Assembly: GCF_022530855.2 (NCBI RefSeq)
Contig: NZ_CP099567.1
Span: 1,054,001 to 1,118,000, forward strand
Direction: 5' to 3'
Length of the DNA: 64,000 nucleotides
Source of the DNA: Candidatus Vondammii sp. HM_W22
GTDB lineage: Bacteria; Pseudomonadota; Gammaproteobacteria; Chromatiales; Chromatiaceae
Shown here: piece after piece, positions 17,659-27,419 of the stretch
Numbering within the stretch: position 1 is the stretch's first letter
Layout of the letters: each line of letters opens with the position of its first letter
Position numbers and translations under genes: made by a program
The notes under the pieces: generated by a model
Databases searched by the model: none
Told to the model about the DNA's origin: nothing
What the model saw: the letters and a program-made list of their open reading frames with translations, nothing else

Positions 17659-17905
17659 AGGGAACCTCTAAAAACCTTCTAAAATTCAGTGATACATGGT
17701 AACCAACTATTGATAAAAATCATGCCGCCAAATTTTTTTGATCATCAAGACCGACTTGAGCAACTGGGAGACTCGCTGCTAAAGTTGGAAAGGACCGTAG
17801 ACTGGGAGGTTTTCCGGGTATTGTTGGACTCAGTTTACAAAAATAGTGGTCCCAGTAAAGGTGGGTGTCCACCTTACGATGCGGTACTGATGTTTGCTCT
17901 GGTCA
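17659..17905 (+). pseudogene. IS5-a left end and transposase N-terminus
   Basis: The terminal repeat AGGGAACCTCTAAAAAC (17659-17675) is followed by PPNFFDHQDRLEQLGDSLLK, ERTVDWEVFRVLL and CPPYDAVLMFALV, the N-terminal block of an IS5-family transposase. The sequence breaks off at about 17905 into IS3 debris. The matching right part begins at 24521 in the same orientation, so one IS5-a copy was probably split by later insertions. Confidence 0.75.
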
Positions 17906-18106
17906 AGTCGAACCGGACACATTCAATTGAGACAGTTCATAGTTAATCGGTGACAAGCTACCATTGGCAGTGTGTAACCGATCTTTGTTGTAGTAGCGGA
18001 TGTAATCCGCGACATCGTACTTCATGTGCTCTCGTGTAGGTTGAGACACTTTTAAAATCCAGTCATGCTTCAAGCTGCCAAAAAAACGTTCAACCACCAC
18101 CCCCAT
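17903..18106 (-). pseudogene. IS3-family OrfB C-terminal fragment
   Basis: The 67-codon reverse frame reads VVERFFGSLKHDWILKV, QPTREHMKYDVADYIRYYN and LHTANGSLSPINYE. This is the C-terminal block of IS3-group transposases including the catalytic Glu of VER. Everything upstream of it is gone. Confidence 0.8.
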
Positions 18107-18179
18107 CGACGAGCGTAGGCCATGATATTTCTAAGAAATGTGAGGGTGTAACGATTTCCGTATAACTGCCCGGGTTAAA

Positions 18180-18395
18180 TGTATTCTGCCAAGCGTTCTT
18201 CGAACTCAATCATAAATCTATATCAGTGCTGGTTTCCAATTGCGAATCGGCATGGTCCATTTTTTTGATGCTTGCTGCACCGTCAGGTGCACCACTTTCA
18301 TTGCCGAGTCGTCGGTCGGAAATAGCTTCCGTTTTTTAATTGCCTTGCGAACCACGCTGTTCATTGACTCGATGGCAGTGGTGTTTGAAAGGAAT
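18180..18395 (-). pseudogene. IS256-a transposase C-terminal fragment
   Basis: Reading in reverse gives TAIESMNSVVRKAIKKRKLF, PTDDSAMKVVHL and SKKWTMPIRNWKPAL, then EERLAEYI. The stretch contains the catalytic Glu of the NAIES block. It matches the 3' part of the copy at 21882-23105 base for base over most of its length. It is cut by IS256-b at about 18396. Confidence 0.75.
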
Positions 18396-19640
18396 TGAAA
18401 AAGAGCGGGTATCTGGTTGATTTGTTGTTGCGAGACATCAAAACAACCGCTGGAGATACGCCACTATGAGTAAGAATAACGTTGTTAAGCTGGCAGGTCG
18501 AGATACGATTATCGATCCGCTGACAGAGTTGCCGAGAAGCGGTGCAGAGCAGTTGATCTACCAGGCGGTGGAGGCCGAGCTGCTGGAGCACGTCGAGCGA
18601 CGGACAGAGGATGGCGGCGGGTGTGGTGCGTAATGGTCACCTGCCAGCTCGTAAACTGCAGACAGGATTGGGGCCGGTCACGGTCAAGATCCCCAAAGTT
18701 CGCGCGAAGACCGGCGAGCCGGTGATGTTCCGATCAGCTCTGGTGCCGCCGTATGTACGCAAGACGAAGTCACTGGAAGCGGCGCTGGCGTGGCTCTACC
18801 TGAAGGGGATTTCCAGTGGAGAGATGGGTGAGGCCCTGAAAGTACTGGTGGTTCCGGATGCAACAGGCTTGTCGGCCGGCAGGGTATCGCGTCTGAAGCA
18901 GGTCTGGGCAGAAGAATATCGGAGCGGGTGCGAGGAGCGCCTGGATAAGGGCCATTGGGTGTATGTGTGGGCAGACGGTGTCTACAGCGGACAGAGAGCA
19001 GAGCAGACGAAGCTGTGTGCCCTGGTGGTGATCGGCGTGAATGAGCGTGGTGAGAAGCATTTTCTGGCAATTGAGGATGGTGTATGGGAGTCCACACAGA
19101 GCTGGCGGGAGGTACTGTTGAAACTGAAGTCACGCGGACTGACCCCGCCAAAATTGGCGATCGGTGACGGTGCCATGGGGTTCCGGGCTGCGCTGGAGGA
19201 AGTGTATCCGGAGACGCGCCAACAGCGCTGCTGGATGCACAAGACCATGAACGTGCTGAACTGCCTGCCAAGGTCAGCTCAGCCGAAAGCGAAGCAGGCA
19301 CTGCACAATATCTGGCAGGCGGAGACCCAGGCCGATGCGGAAAAGGCCTTTGATCTGTTTATCAAAGCGTATGAGCCAAAGTATCCGAAGGCTGCCATCT
19401 GTCTGCACAAAGACCGAGAGGAACTGATGGCTTTCTATTGCGTGACGGCATGCTACACATGATGTTCAAACTCGGCCTGTGTGCCGAGAAGACGTGGAGA
19501 CGATTACGGGGTTTCGATTACCTAGCGAAGGTGATAACCGGAATCAAATTTAAAGAGGGTGTTGAGGTAGCAGGAGTCGATCAGATCGCCGCTTGATTCA
19601 ACTGGCTAAACACCAGATTTGACTATAACTCAGTAGGTAA
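18396..19640 (+). mobile_element. IS256-b copy A
   Basis: This copy runs from the conserved end TGTTTGAAAGGAATTG to the other end TTTGACTATAAC near 19630. It has lost the outermost bases of its left terminus relative to the copy at 58753. It forms the first block of a 3.5 kb mosaic that recurs at 58753-62400. Confidence 0.7.
18466..19595 (+). pseudogene. IS256-b transposase, copy A (frameshifted, 103-bp deletion)
   Basis: The start MSKNNVVKLAGRDTIIDP is at 18466. A 2-base loss near 18613 moves the frame, and the longest open stretch is 18611-19462. The catalytic Asp residues are visible in WADGVYSGQ and AIGDGAMGF. Compared with the copy at 58753, 103 bases are missing at about 19437, between imperfect direct repeats GGCTnnCTAT. 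The deletion removes the SNPIESTFG block with the catalytic Glu and shifts the frame. Confidence 0.85.
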
Positions 19641-19738
19641 TATCACCGGCCAAAACATCATTGGCGGCGACCGGATTAAAGTTCTGATTCAACAAGTTAT
19701 CCGCTACTGCATCGCTATGCTGACGGTTTGTCGTGACT

Positions 19739-20005
19739 CTATAGGCGGTACGCTGTGTGACGCGCAGCCCCTAGCTTACGCATCACAGTTTTCGTTCGAT
19801 AGCGGCCAATAGAGAAGCCTTCTTCGCGCAGTTTTTTCATTAGCTCTCTGGAGCCCAGACTTTGGCGGCTTGCTGCAAACAAGGCTTTAGCTCGGCGATA
19901 AAGCTGTAACTCTTCAGCGCTGATTAACAGGGCAGGCCGCTTAACCCACGCGTAGTAGCTTGATCGACTCAATCCAACCATTTGGCATAAGCGGTTAACC
20001 GGCAA
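19739..20005 (-). pseudogene. IS3-family OrfB N-terminal fragment
   Basis: The 88-codon reverse frame reads VNRLCQMVGLSRSSYYAWV, LYRRAKALFAASRQSLGSRE and KKLREEGFSIGRYRTKTVMR. This is the N-terminal HTH_21 region of an IS3-group OrfB. The integrase core is missing. An almost identical fragment lies at 60246-60512 in the second copy of the mosaic. Confidence 0.75.
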
Positions 20006-20074
20006 CTGGGCTGAGTGACACTGAATAAACTGATGTTTTATTTCATTTCTTTGGCGAAGAAGGCTGATATAGAT

Positions 20075-20424
20075 TCAAGGGATCGATGCAACATCGTCAT
20101 TTAGTTTATCTGCAGGAGTAGCGAAGCCCAATGTTTTTCTCGGTCGTTGATTGAGTTTTTTCGCCACGGGATCTAATTGTACCTGAGAGTAAATCGACAA
20201 GTCTGTTTTCTTCGGAAAGTACTGCATCAATAGCCGATTTGTATTTTCATTGGTCCCTCTTTTCCATGGACTTTGTGGGTCACAAAAGTAGACTTTTGCA
20301 TCTGTCACCATAGTAAATTTCTTGTGACCGGCAAGCCCCATCCCCCTATCCAAAGTTAATGACTGTACCAGCTTGTCTGGAAGTTTTTTAACCTGTTTCG
20401 TGAGTGCGGAAACAACCGAATTAG
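20075..20424 (-). pseudogene. IS30-family transposase C-terminal fragment
   Basis: The reverse frame reads STNSVVSALTKQVKKLPD, SLTLDRGMGLAGHKKF, VYFCDPQSPWKRGTNENTN and RPRKTLGFATPADKL, the second Asp and the catalytic Glu region of IS30 transposases. The part upstream of STNSV is replaced by the end of IS5-c, which starts at 20425. Confidence 0.8.
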
Positions 20425-21881
20425 TCGACCCTGAAATATTCATTCCAGGCACTTAATAATACTGTTGTTTCTGTTTTGCAAACAGGAACAACAGTATGGA
20501 CATGATATTTTTCAGCACAAAAAGAACCTCCCTCATCCATTTTCTGAAGTTGAAGGCAGCCGCCGTCATAAGCAAGTTAATCTGATCCCCGGAAAAGCCT
20601 TTAAGAAAGTTCATTTTTAGCCTGTGGTCACTCTTTAAGTGACCACAGGCTCAATGCCAGCTCGTCTTCTGAAACGTTTTCTGGCTAATGTCATGGCTTC
20701 TCCTGAGGTATTCTTCCTAGCAGGCTATCTGGGTGTCATTAACCTTTGATTTGCCCCGATAACCTCGATCAGCAATACCCACTTTGGGTACTCGATTGAT
20801 GAGACGTTTCACCTGTGCCAAGACCTCAGGTACGGTGTGACCATCAAATACATTCTTCTCAAAAGCCAGGGCACCAATCACAATGCCCGCGTCCCTTGTG
20901 GTGGTGATTGATGCCTTGGTGCCAAACTCATAACGTTGCGGGGGCCTTACCTTTGCTCATACAGTAAACATGAGGTTCATGTAGGCTGTACAACTTGTTT
21001 TTATCAGCACGCTTCTGATTCAGCATGCGCTGGTACAGGGCGAACTTTTCTGCATAGAATTTCTGTTGTTCTCCGGTCATCTTACGCTGTATTTCACGCA
21101 GTAATCGGCCGCTGATGGTCTTTAATCGCTTGACGGCCTTACGTGCCTTTTTACGATTCCTCGGATGTGTGGCAAATCGGGTGGGGAGCTTGAGAATTTT
21201 TACTTCCTTCTCATGGCTTCGACTGAGCACGATACCTTCTGCTCGGGCCATCTTGAGTAACTGCCCGTGTATCTTTCGGTACTGCTTTGCATCAGTTGGA
21301 AAGGTAATGTTTTTCTCTTGTACGGTAGTGTCGATACACATTTCATCTTCGATCGCCTTTTCTTGATGTAAGGCGATAGAGGTAGCCAGGACCTTTTCAA
21401 AACCTTCTTTGCCAATACGCTTTCTGAAGTAAGTCAGGTCGGAGGGATCACAAGGAAGTTGCCATTGGAATTCGATCTCACCCGTAAAACTCTGGTAGTA
21501 GGGATTTTGTATCCAGCGTTGAATCAGAACCTCGTCACTGAGGTCTTCCAGATGCTTGAGTATCGAGAGGCCCACCATTAGGCGGATGGGTTTTGAGGGC
21601 TTTCCACGATGAGAATAAAGCGGGGCAAATTCAGCATCAAAATATAACCAGTCTATCTGTCTGGCCAATAGCAAAAGTGGATGCTTGGGGTTCAGCTGAT
21701 CCAGTAAGTTCTGGTGCAGGAAACTTTGCTGGTTGGGATTGGCTGTCTTGGCTTTGCTCAATTATCCACCTCTGTTTCGTCCAGTTTTTCTCTGCTTTTA
21801 CCCCTTTCACGGACGTTTATTTTATCAAATTTAGACGCTTATTTTATATAAATCATTGCGTTATGAATATTTCAGGGTCGA
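20425..21881 (-). mobile_element. IS5-c element (IS5/IS1182-like), copy 1
   Basis: Perfect 19-base terminal repeats, TCGACCCTGAAATATTCAT at 20425 and its reverse complement ending at 21881, bound a 1,457-base element with one long reverse-strand transposase frame. The ends abut TAG and CTA, suggesting a CTA(G)-type target. A second copy of 1,469 bases lies at 60932-62400. Confidence 0.85.
20640..21761 (-). pseudogene. IS5-c transposase, frameshifted
   Basis: The N-terminal frame (20928-21761, 277 codons) has the IS5-type HTH region (LFDAEFAPLYSHRGKPSKP-like), DPSDLTYFRKRIG and the first catalytic Asp in MCIDTTVQEKNI. It runs out of frame near 20930. The other frame carries EFGTKASITTT, GALAFEKNVFDGHTVPEVL, GIADRGYRGKSKV and FRRRAGIEPVV. 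An internal loss of about 12 bases near 20725 relative to the second copy removes the TPKPA segment. Confidence 0.8.
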
Positions 21882-23105
21882 CTATTCAGTGCTGGTTTCC
21901 AATTGCGAATCGGCATGGTCCATTTTTTTGATGCTTGCTGCACCGTCAGGTACACCACTGTCATTGCCGAGTCGTCGGTCGGAAATAGCTTCCGTTTTTT
22001 AATTGCCTTGCGAACCACGCTGTTCATTGACTCGATGGCATTGGTTGTATAGATTGCCCTGCTGATGTCCTCAGGGTACCAAACAGGGTATTAAGATTGT
22101 GCCAGTGGCTATGCCACGAACGGCTGAGCTGGGGATATTTGTCGTCCCATCGGTTAGAGAAATTATCAAGTTCCAGTAGCACTTCATCTTCGGTGACAGA
22201 CTTATATATTTTCTTCAGGTCTGCCGTCACTGCCTTGTAGTCTTTCCAGGGCACATACTTCATCGAGTTGCGCACCATGTGAACAATACAGAGCTGGACC
22301 TGAGTCTCGGGAAGCGCTGTATTGATTGCGTCTGGAAAGCCCTTCAGGCCATCGACACAGGCAATCAAAATATCCTTCACGCCGCGATTCTGGAGCTCTG
22401 TGAGTACATTGAGCCAGAACTTGGTACCCTCATTCTCTGACAGCCAGAGCCCCAACAATTCCTTGTGGCCCTCCATGTTCACGCCCAGTGCCAGATAAAT
22501 TGCCTTATTGATCACTTTCTTGTCTTGCCGGATTTTTACGACAATACAATCCAGGTAAATAATGGGATAGACCGCATCCAGTGGCCTAGATGGCCATTCA
22601 ATCACTTGTTCAATAACAGCGTCAATCACTTTGGAAATCAAGGTGGCGGAGACATCAGCACCATACATTTCTTTAACGGTCGTGACGATTTCTCGTGTTG
22701 TCATGCCCTGGGCGTACAAGAAAATAATCTTGTCGTCCATGGAAGTAAATCGACGCTAGTGTTTTTTAACGAGCTTGGGCTCGAAACTTCCAGCTCTGTC
22801 GCGTGGTGTATCGAGCTCGAACTGGCCGGCTTCCGTTCAGTTAGTCTTACTGGCATGCCGTTGCGGTTATTGTCAGCTTCAGACTGCTCGTGCCTTTCAA
22901 AGCCAAGATGATCATCTAACTCAGCGTTCAGTGCCACTTCTACCGTAATCTTGGTTAGCATCTGATGGAAGTCTTTGAGGTCGTCTTCCGTCTTGATATT
23001 TTTAGCGGCCGCATGAGCGATCGCCTGTAGTTCTTTCTAGTTCATAGTGCCTATCCTCAACCACGCTTGGGTTTAATGATAGACAGTTACACAGAATTCA
23101 GGACA
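21882..23105 (-). pseudogene. IS256-a copy 2, transposase with frameshifts
   Basis: The left end at 23070-23105 has the terminal repeat GGTTTAATGATAGACAGTTACACAG. The start codon is followed by an immediate stop (M-N-amber at about 23043). The body reads GADVSATLISKVIDAVI, IYLDCIVVKIRQDKK, ACVDGLKGFPDAIN and HMVRNSMKYVPWK, and a one-base loss near 22075 breaks the YPEDIS/NAIES block out of frame. The 3' end is cut by the IS5-c terminus at 21882. Confidence 0.85.
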
Positions 23106-23163
23106 CCCTCGTATTGGTATTTCAATTTCTTCAATCCCCTGTATTGCTGGCTTTATGTACTTT

Positions 23164-23300
23164 TCAATTAAAGATGGATACTACATCACCTGCTTCATCT
23201 TCCATATGCTCCCACGCTTCTTCACCATGATAAAATGTACCGCCACATTCCAAATATTTTTCGGAAAGTTCAGTTAACCGGTAATCCCCCGGGAAGTAGC
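23164..23300 (-). pseudogene. C-terminal remnant of an unknown host gene
   Basis: The reverse strand between two IS elements has an open frame of about 45 codons that ends at 23164. It reads FPGDYRLTELSEKYLECGG, TFYHGEEAWEHMEDEAG and DVVSIFN. The acidic, protein-like composition suggests the tail of a real gene truncated by IS3-c at 23301. The family is not recognised. Confidence 0.35.
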
Positions 23301-24229
23301 TGACGCCAAAAGTAGAATTTTCTCGTAATATGAACGCAGGAGATTCTGCATGAAGACATCAAGATTCAAGGCCCTGGCAAAAAGTGGTAAGGCCATCTCG
23401 TCGCAAGGAGATGGCCAAGATCACAGCTACGCAGGATGGCGTGTCGGTACGCCTGGCTTGTCGTGCATTCTGTATCAGCGAGACCTGCTATCGCTATCAG
23501 GCCAAGCATTCGAGCGACAACGCACTGATTGTAGATTGGTTACTCCGATTGACGATGACCAATCGAACCTGGGGTTTCGGGTTGTGCTATTTGTACCTGC
23601 GCAATGTGAAGGGTTACCCCTACAATCATAAACGTGTATACCGCATATACAGGGAGTTTGAGCTGAACCTGCGGATCAAGCTCAAACGTCGATTGAAGCG
23701 CGACGTGCCGGATGCGCTAGCTGTACCTCGTCAAATTAACATCATGTGGTCGATGGATTTTATGCATGACAGCCTGGCCGATGGCCGTAGCTTCAGGACG
23801 TTCAATGTCATCGACGACTACAATCGTGAGGGGCTGGGTATTGAGGTGGACTTCTCGTTACCGGCAGTGCGTGTCATTCGTGCACTGGAACAGATCATCG
23901 AGTGGCGAGGCAAGCCAAATTCCATTCGCTGCGACAATGGCCCCGAACTAATCAGTGGTCAACTGATGGAGTGGGCAGAGAAACAGTGGATTAAGTTACA
24001 CTATATCCAGCCCGGCAACCCGCAACAGAACGCGTACGTGGAGCGTTTTAACAGAACAGTTCGACATGAATGGCTGAACCAGCATCTCTTTGAGTCGATC
24101 GAGTATGCCCAGCACACCGCCACTCAATGGTTGTGGCGCTACAATACAGAGCGGCCAAACATGGCCATTGGAGGAATAACACCGTATCAGAAGTTGGCGC
24201 AAGCCGCATAAGCTCTACTTTTGTGCGCA
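23301..24229 (+). mobile_element. IS3-c element lacking most of orfA
   Basis: The ends TGACGCCAAAAGTAGA (left) and, in reverse, TGCGCACAAAAGTAGA (right) bound a 929-base element, well short of the usual 1.2-1.3 kb. orfA begins MKTSRF at 23350 but jumps after six codons to its last codons (ALAK). About 250 bases of orfA are therefore deleted, while orfB remains open. Confidence 0.75.
23384..24211 (+). CDS. IS3-c OrfB transposase
   Basis: The 275-residue OrfB is complete: [30 protein letters not shown], catalytic Asp in [15 protein letters not shown], Asp in [11 protein letters not shown] and Glu in [16 protein letters not shown]. Because orfA is almost deleted, no normal OrfAB fusion can be made, and the element is probably immobile unless helped in trans. 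Confidence 0.85.
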   Translation: MVRPSRRKEMAKITATQDGVSVRLACRAFCISETCYRYQAKHSSDNALIVDWLLRLTMTNRTWGFGLCYLYLRNVKGYPYNHKRVYRIYREFELNLRIKLKRRLKRDVPDALAVPRQINIMWSMDFMHDSLADGRSFRTFNVIDDYNREGLGIEVDFSLPAVRVIRALEQIIEWRGKPNSIRCDNGPELISGQLMEWAEKQWIKLHYIQPGNPQQNAYVERFNRTVRHEWLNQHLFESIEYAQHTATQWLWRYNTERPNMAIGGITPYQKLAQAA

Positions 24230-24245
24230 GCTGAAAATGGGGGGA

Positions 24246-24428
24246 TTACCGCACCACACCCGCCTTGCCATCCTCTGTCCGTCGCTCGACGTGCTTCGCC
24301 AACAGCTCCAGCAGCTCGGCCTCCACCGCCTGGTAGACTAACTGCTCTGCACCGCTTCTCGGCAACTCTGTCAGCGGATCGATAATCGTATCTCGACCTG
24401 CCAGCTTAACAACGTTATTCTTACTCAT
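24246..24428 (-). pseudogene. IS256-b copy B, N-terminal fragment
   Basis: Only the first 60 codons remain (MSKNNVVKLAGRDTIIDP to RRTEDGKAGVVR), with about 90 bases of the upstream terminal region to ~24510. The rest of the transposase is missing at the junction with IS3-c. Confidence 0.8.
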
Positions 24429-24520
24429 GGTGGCGTATCTCCGATGGTTGTTTTGATGTCTCGTAACAACAAATCAACCAGATACCCCGCTTTTTTTCAA
24501 TTCCTTTCAAATATAATTCA

Positions 24521-25108
24521 ATGCCAAAACGGTTTGGGTGTATCGTGAGTGCCTGAAAGAATGGGGCCTTGTCGATAAACTTTTTTTAGGGCTGTTGATC
24601 CAGATTGATGCAGCAGGCTTCAGTGCTCGCAAGGGACAGATTGTAGATGCCGCTATTGTTCCAATACCCAAGCAACGTAATACACGAGAGGAAAATAGGC
24701 AGATCAAAGCCGGGGATAACCCTGAGACATGGGGTGATAACAAACGCCGCCAGAAGGATGTTGAAGCCCGCTGGACCATGAAGCATGGCAAAACCCACTA
24801 TGGGTACAAAAACCACATCAGCATAGACCGGGAGCAAGAGGCAAACCGAAAACGATCAAGAGTTTGGGTTCGGGTTGAGCACGTGTTTGCTCAGCAGGCC
24901 AATTGACTAGCGCGTAGCATCGGGCAAGGCAGGATCGGCGTGAAGATTGGTATGGTGAATTTAGTGTACGACATGCGTCGATTGGTGTGGCTGGCCGGAT
25001 GAAGTGAGGTATGGAATGGGTGTTGCCAAAAAAACGAGTGTGAAGATGCCGGGCTATCCGGATTTGCTAGAGACTATAGGTCTTTGTCAGGTTTTTAGAG
25101 GTTCCAAT
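24521..25108 (+). pseudogene. IS5-a right part, transposase C-terminus with internal deletion
   Basis: The frame reads KTVWVYRECLKEWGLVDKLF, IDAAGFSARKGQIVDAAIV, EARWTMKHGKTHYGYKNHIS and then jumps to EQEANRKRSRVWVRVEHVFAQ. That skips roughly 70 codons present in full IS5-family transposases. The right terminal repeat GTTTTTAGAGGTTCC ends at 25108. It pairs with the left part at 17659. Confidence 0.75.
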
Positions 25109-25336
25109 AAATAGCTTATTAATTAGTATTTATCATGTGGTTATAAATGATTTAAAGGGCGATTGAATCGGTGTTTTTCGTCATGCACTCTGTTCAGTGA
25201 GGGGTTAGAAAACGTCTTCAACGGATGCGGAGAACGGGAATAAGGGAGAGTGACTACAGAGCGTTTCCTGCTTTTCAACAGGTACTGTGCAATTTCCCAT
25301 TGCCTCTATCAAAGGTATTACGGATACTTTAAAGCC

Positions 25337-25819
25337 ATGGCGATAGAACTGGATCAATTGGCGGGAAAAGTAGGGCGACGACTGGCGGCGGCAGGCATGA
25401 TTCTGGCGACCGCAGAGTCCTGTACCGGCGGCTGGGTGGCCAAGCTTATGACCGATATTCCGGGGAGCAGCGGCTGGTTTGACCGTGGGTTTGTCACTTA
25501 CAGCAATGAAGCCAAGCATGAGATGCTCGGGGTTTCAGAGCAGACGCTGGCCGAGCAAGGGGCTGTCAGCGAAGCTGTCGTCCGGGAGATGGTGTCGGGT
25601 GCATTGAAACACAGTAAAGCCTTCCTGGCACTCTCTGTCAGTGGTATTGCCGGCCCCGGTGGTGGATCGCCAGACAAGCCGGTGGGGACTGTCTGGTTCG
25701 CTTGGGGCCGGAAAGGAGGCAATGTGGTTTCCCAGCGTGAGTGTTTTGCGGGTGATCGTGACGAAGTGCGCCGACAGGCGGTGTTCACCTCTCTCAACAG
25801 AATTTTATCTTTACGTTGA
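25337..25819 (+). CDS. pncC: Nicotinamide-nucleotide amidohydrolase (CinA C-terminal domain family)
   Basis: The 160-residue enzyme deamidates NMN to nicotinate mononucleotide in the pyridine nucleotide cycle. The family blocks are all visible: TAESCTGGWVAKLMTD (catalytic Ser/Thr loop), WFDRGFVTYSNEAKHEMLGV, GAVSEAVVREM, SGIAGPGGGSPDKPVGTVW. ATG 25337 gives the normal family start (MAIELDQLAGKVGRRL). An upstream in-frame ATG at 25250 would add 29 residues of unusual sequence and is not favoured. Placement just before recA is common in proteobacteria. Confidence 0.88.
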   Translation: MAIELDQLAGKVGRRLAAAGMILATAESCTGGWVAKLMTDIPGSSGWFDRGFVTYSNEAKHEMLGVSEQTLAEQGAVSEAVVREMVSGALKHSKAFLALSVSGIAGPGGGSPDKPVGTVWFAWGRKGGNVVSQRECFAGDRDEVRRQAVFTSLNRILSLR

Positions 25820-26330
25820 CTAAGTTCTCCTCAGAACGTCTCTTTTTTGCTCTTTGGCCGAGTCAGCCGGTAGCGGAGAGATTGCTGGAGATAAGAAAGT
25901 GATTGCCGAACCATGGTGGCAGGGAACGGTACCCGGATGGCCTGCATATCACCCTGGCCTTTCTTGGGCAGGTGCTGCCGGAACAGCAGGTGTCTGTTTT
26001 CATGGCGGTGGATAGTATCAACTGCCATCCCTTCGAGCTTATATCGATAAGGTCGAGCTGTGGAAGCGTCTCGGTATTCTCTGGTGTGGTCCAACCCTGA
26101 TACCCGCAGAGCAGCTGCAGCAATTGGTATCGAGTCTGTGAAAGAGACTCAAGGATGCGGCTTTGAGCGTGATGTCCTCCTGTGCATCACGCTTGCCAGA
26201 AAAAGTCGCACACGACCTGTCGGTGCAGAGATACAGCCTTTTCCCGGCATGTTAAGGAGAGTCTGCAGATACCAAATTATAAAAAATGGTCCATGGCTCA
26301 TGATCTTGAGCCTCCAACTGTGCCATAATA
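25820..26330 (+). pseudogene. thpR: RNA 2',3'-cyclic phosphodiesterase (ThpR / 2'-5' RNA ligase-like), broken
   Basis: Across frames the sequence reads SSERLFFALWPSQPVAERLLEI, then DGLHITLAFLGQVLPEQQ with the first HxT motif, then VELWKRLGILWCGPTLIPAEQL and LQQLVSSL. These are the expected blocks of ThpR, which normally sits between cinA and recA. At least three frameshifts or stops (near 25895, 26040 and 26140) and loss of the second HxT motif make it non-functional. A palindrome GGCTCA-N6-TGAGCC lies at 26295-26312, near the recA promoter side. Confidence 0.7.
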
Positions 26331-26393
26331 GAGAACATCAATAGAACTGGCGGCTAACAGGAGGTTGGCTGCAACCTACAAACCGGGAGAAAT

Positions 26394-27419
26394 ATGGACG
26401 ACAATCGTAAAAAGGCCTTGAGTGCGGCACTCAGTCAGATAGAGAAGCAGTTTGGCAAAGGTGCAGTGATGCGCATGGGTGACAACAGTGCCATCCGCAA
26501 TATAGAGGTGATATCAACCGGTTCTCTGAATCTGGATATTGCGCTTGGTATCGGTGGTCTGCCCAAGGGGCGGGTAGTTGAGATATACGGTCCAGAGGCT
26601 TCAGGTAAAACCACATTGACTCTCCATGCTGTGGCCGAGGCGCAAAAGCAGGGCGGTACAGCTGCCTTTGTTGACGCAGAGCATGCCCTGGACCCGCTGT
26701 ACGCCGAAAAATTGGGGGTCAATGTGGATGAACTGCTGGTCTCCCAGCCGGATACTGGTGAACAGGCATTGGAGATTACCGACATGCTGGTGCGTTCCGG
26801 TGCCGTCGATGTGGTGGTGGTGGATTCAGTGGCTGCCCTGACACCCAAGGCAGAGATCGAGGGCGACATGGGGGATACCCATGTAGGCCTGCAGGCACGC
26901 CTGATGTCACAAGCTCTGCGTAAACTGGCTGGTAATATCAATCGTTCCAATTGCATTGTTATCTTTATCAACCAGATCAGAATGAAAATTGGCGTTATGT
27001 TCGGTAATCCGGAGACCACGACTAGTGGTAATGCCCTCAAATTCTATTCATCCGTCCGTCTGGATATACGCCGTGCCGGTGCCATTAAAAAGGGCGATGA
27101 GATTGTCGGCAATGAGACGAAGGTGAAGGTGGTGAAGAATAAGGTGGCACCACCGTTCAAAGTGGTCCATTTCGAAATTCTTTACGGTGAAGGTATCTCC
27201 AGAGAGGGCGAGATCATTGATTTGGGCGTTAAAGAGGGGCTGATCGATAAGGCGGGTGCCTGGTACAGCTACAATGGCGACCGTATTGGTCAGGGCAAGG
27301 AGAATGTTCGTAAATTTTTGAAAGAAAATTCGGATATTTCTCAGGATCTTGAAATGAAAATACGTAAAATTGCCTTTCCTAAAGCCGATGTTTTGACTAG
27401 GGAAGCAGAGGATGTCTGA
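26394..27419 (+). CDS. recA: Recombinase RecA
   Basis: The 341-residue protein is a full-length RecA: N-terminal helix, Walker [10 protein letters not shown] (residues 66-74), Walker [13 protein letters not shown]1 and L2 DNA-binding loops ([18 protein letters not shown] and [17 protein letters not shown]), and a short acidic C-terminus. It forms filaments on single-stranded DNA for homologous recombination and SOS induction. GGGAGAA lies 5-10 bases before ATG. I looked for a canonical CTG-N10-CAG LexA box upstream and did not find one; CTG-N8-CAG occurs at about 26346. recX overlaps its 3' end by 8 bases. Confidence 0.97.
   Translation: MDDNRKKALSAALSQIEKQFGKGAVMRMGDNSAIRNIEVISTGSLNLDIALGIGGLPKGRVVEIYGPEASGKTTLTLHAVAEAQKQGGTAAFVDAEHALDPLYAEKLGVNVDELLVSQPDTGEQALEITDMLVRSGAVDVVVVDSVAALTPKAEIEGDMGDTHVGLQARLMSQALRKLAGNINRSNCIVIFINQIRMKIGVMFGNPETTTSGNALKFYSSVRLDIRRAGAIKKGDEIVGNETKVKVVKNKVAPPFKVVHFEILYGEGISREGEIIDLGVKEGLIDKAGAWYSYNGDRIGQGKENVRKFLKENSDISQDLEMKIRKIAFPKADVLTREAEDV

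Noticed and set aside
26340-26360. CTGGCGGCTAACAG as a LexA box before recA
   Set aside because: Spacing is CTG-N8-CAG, not N10, and the interior is not AT-rich.
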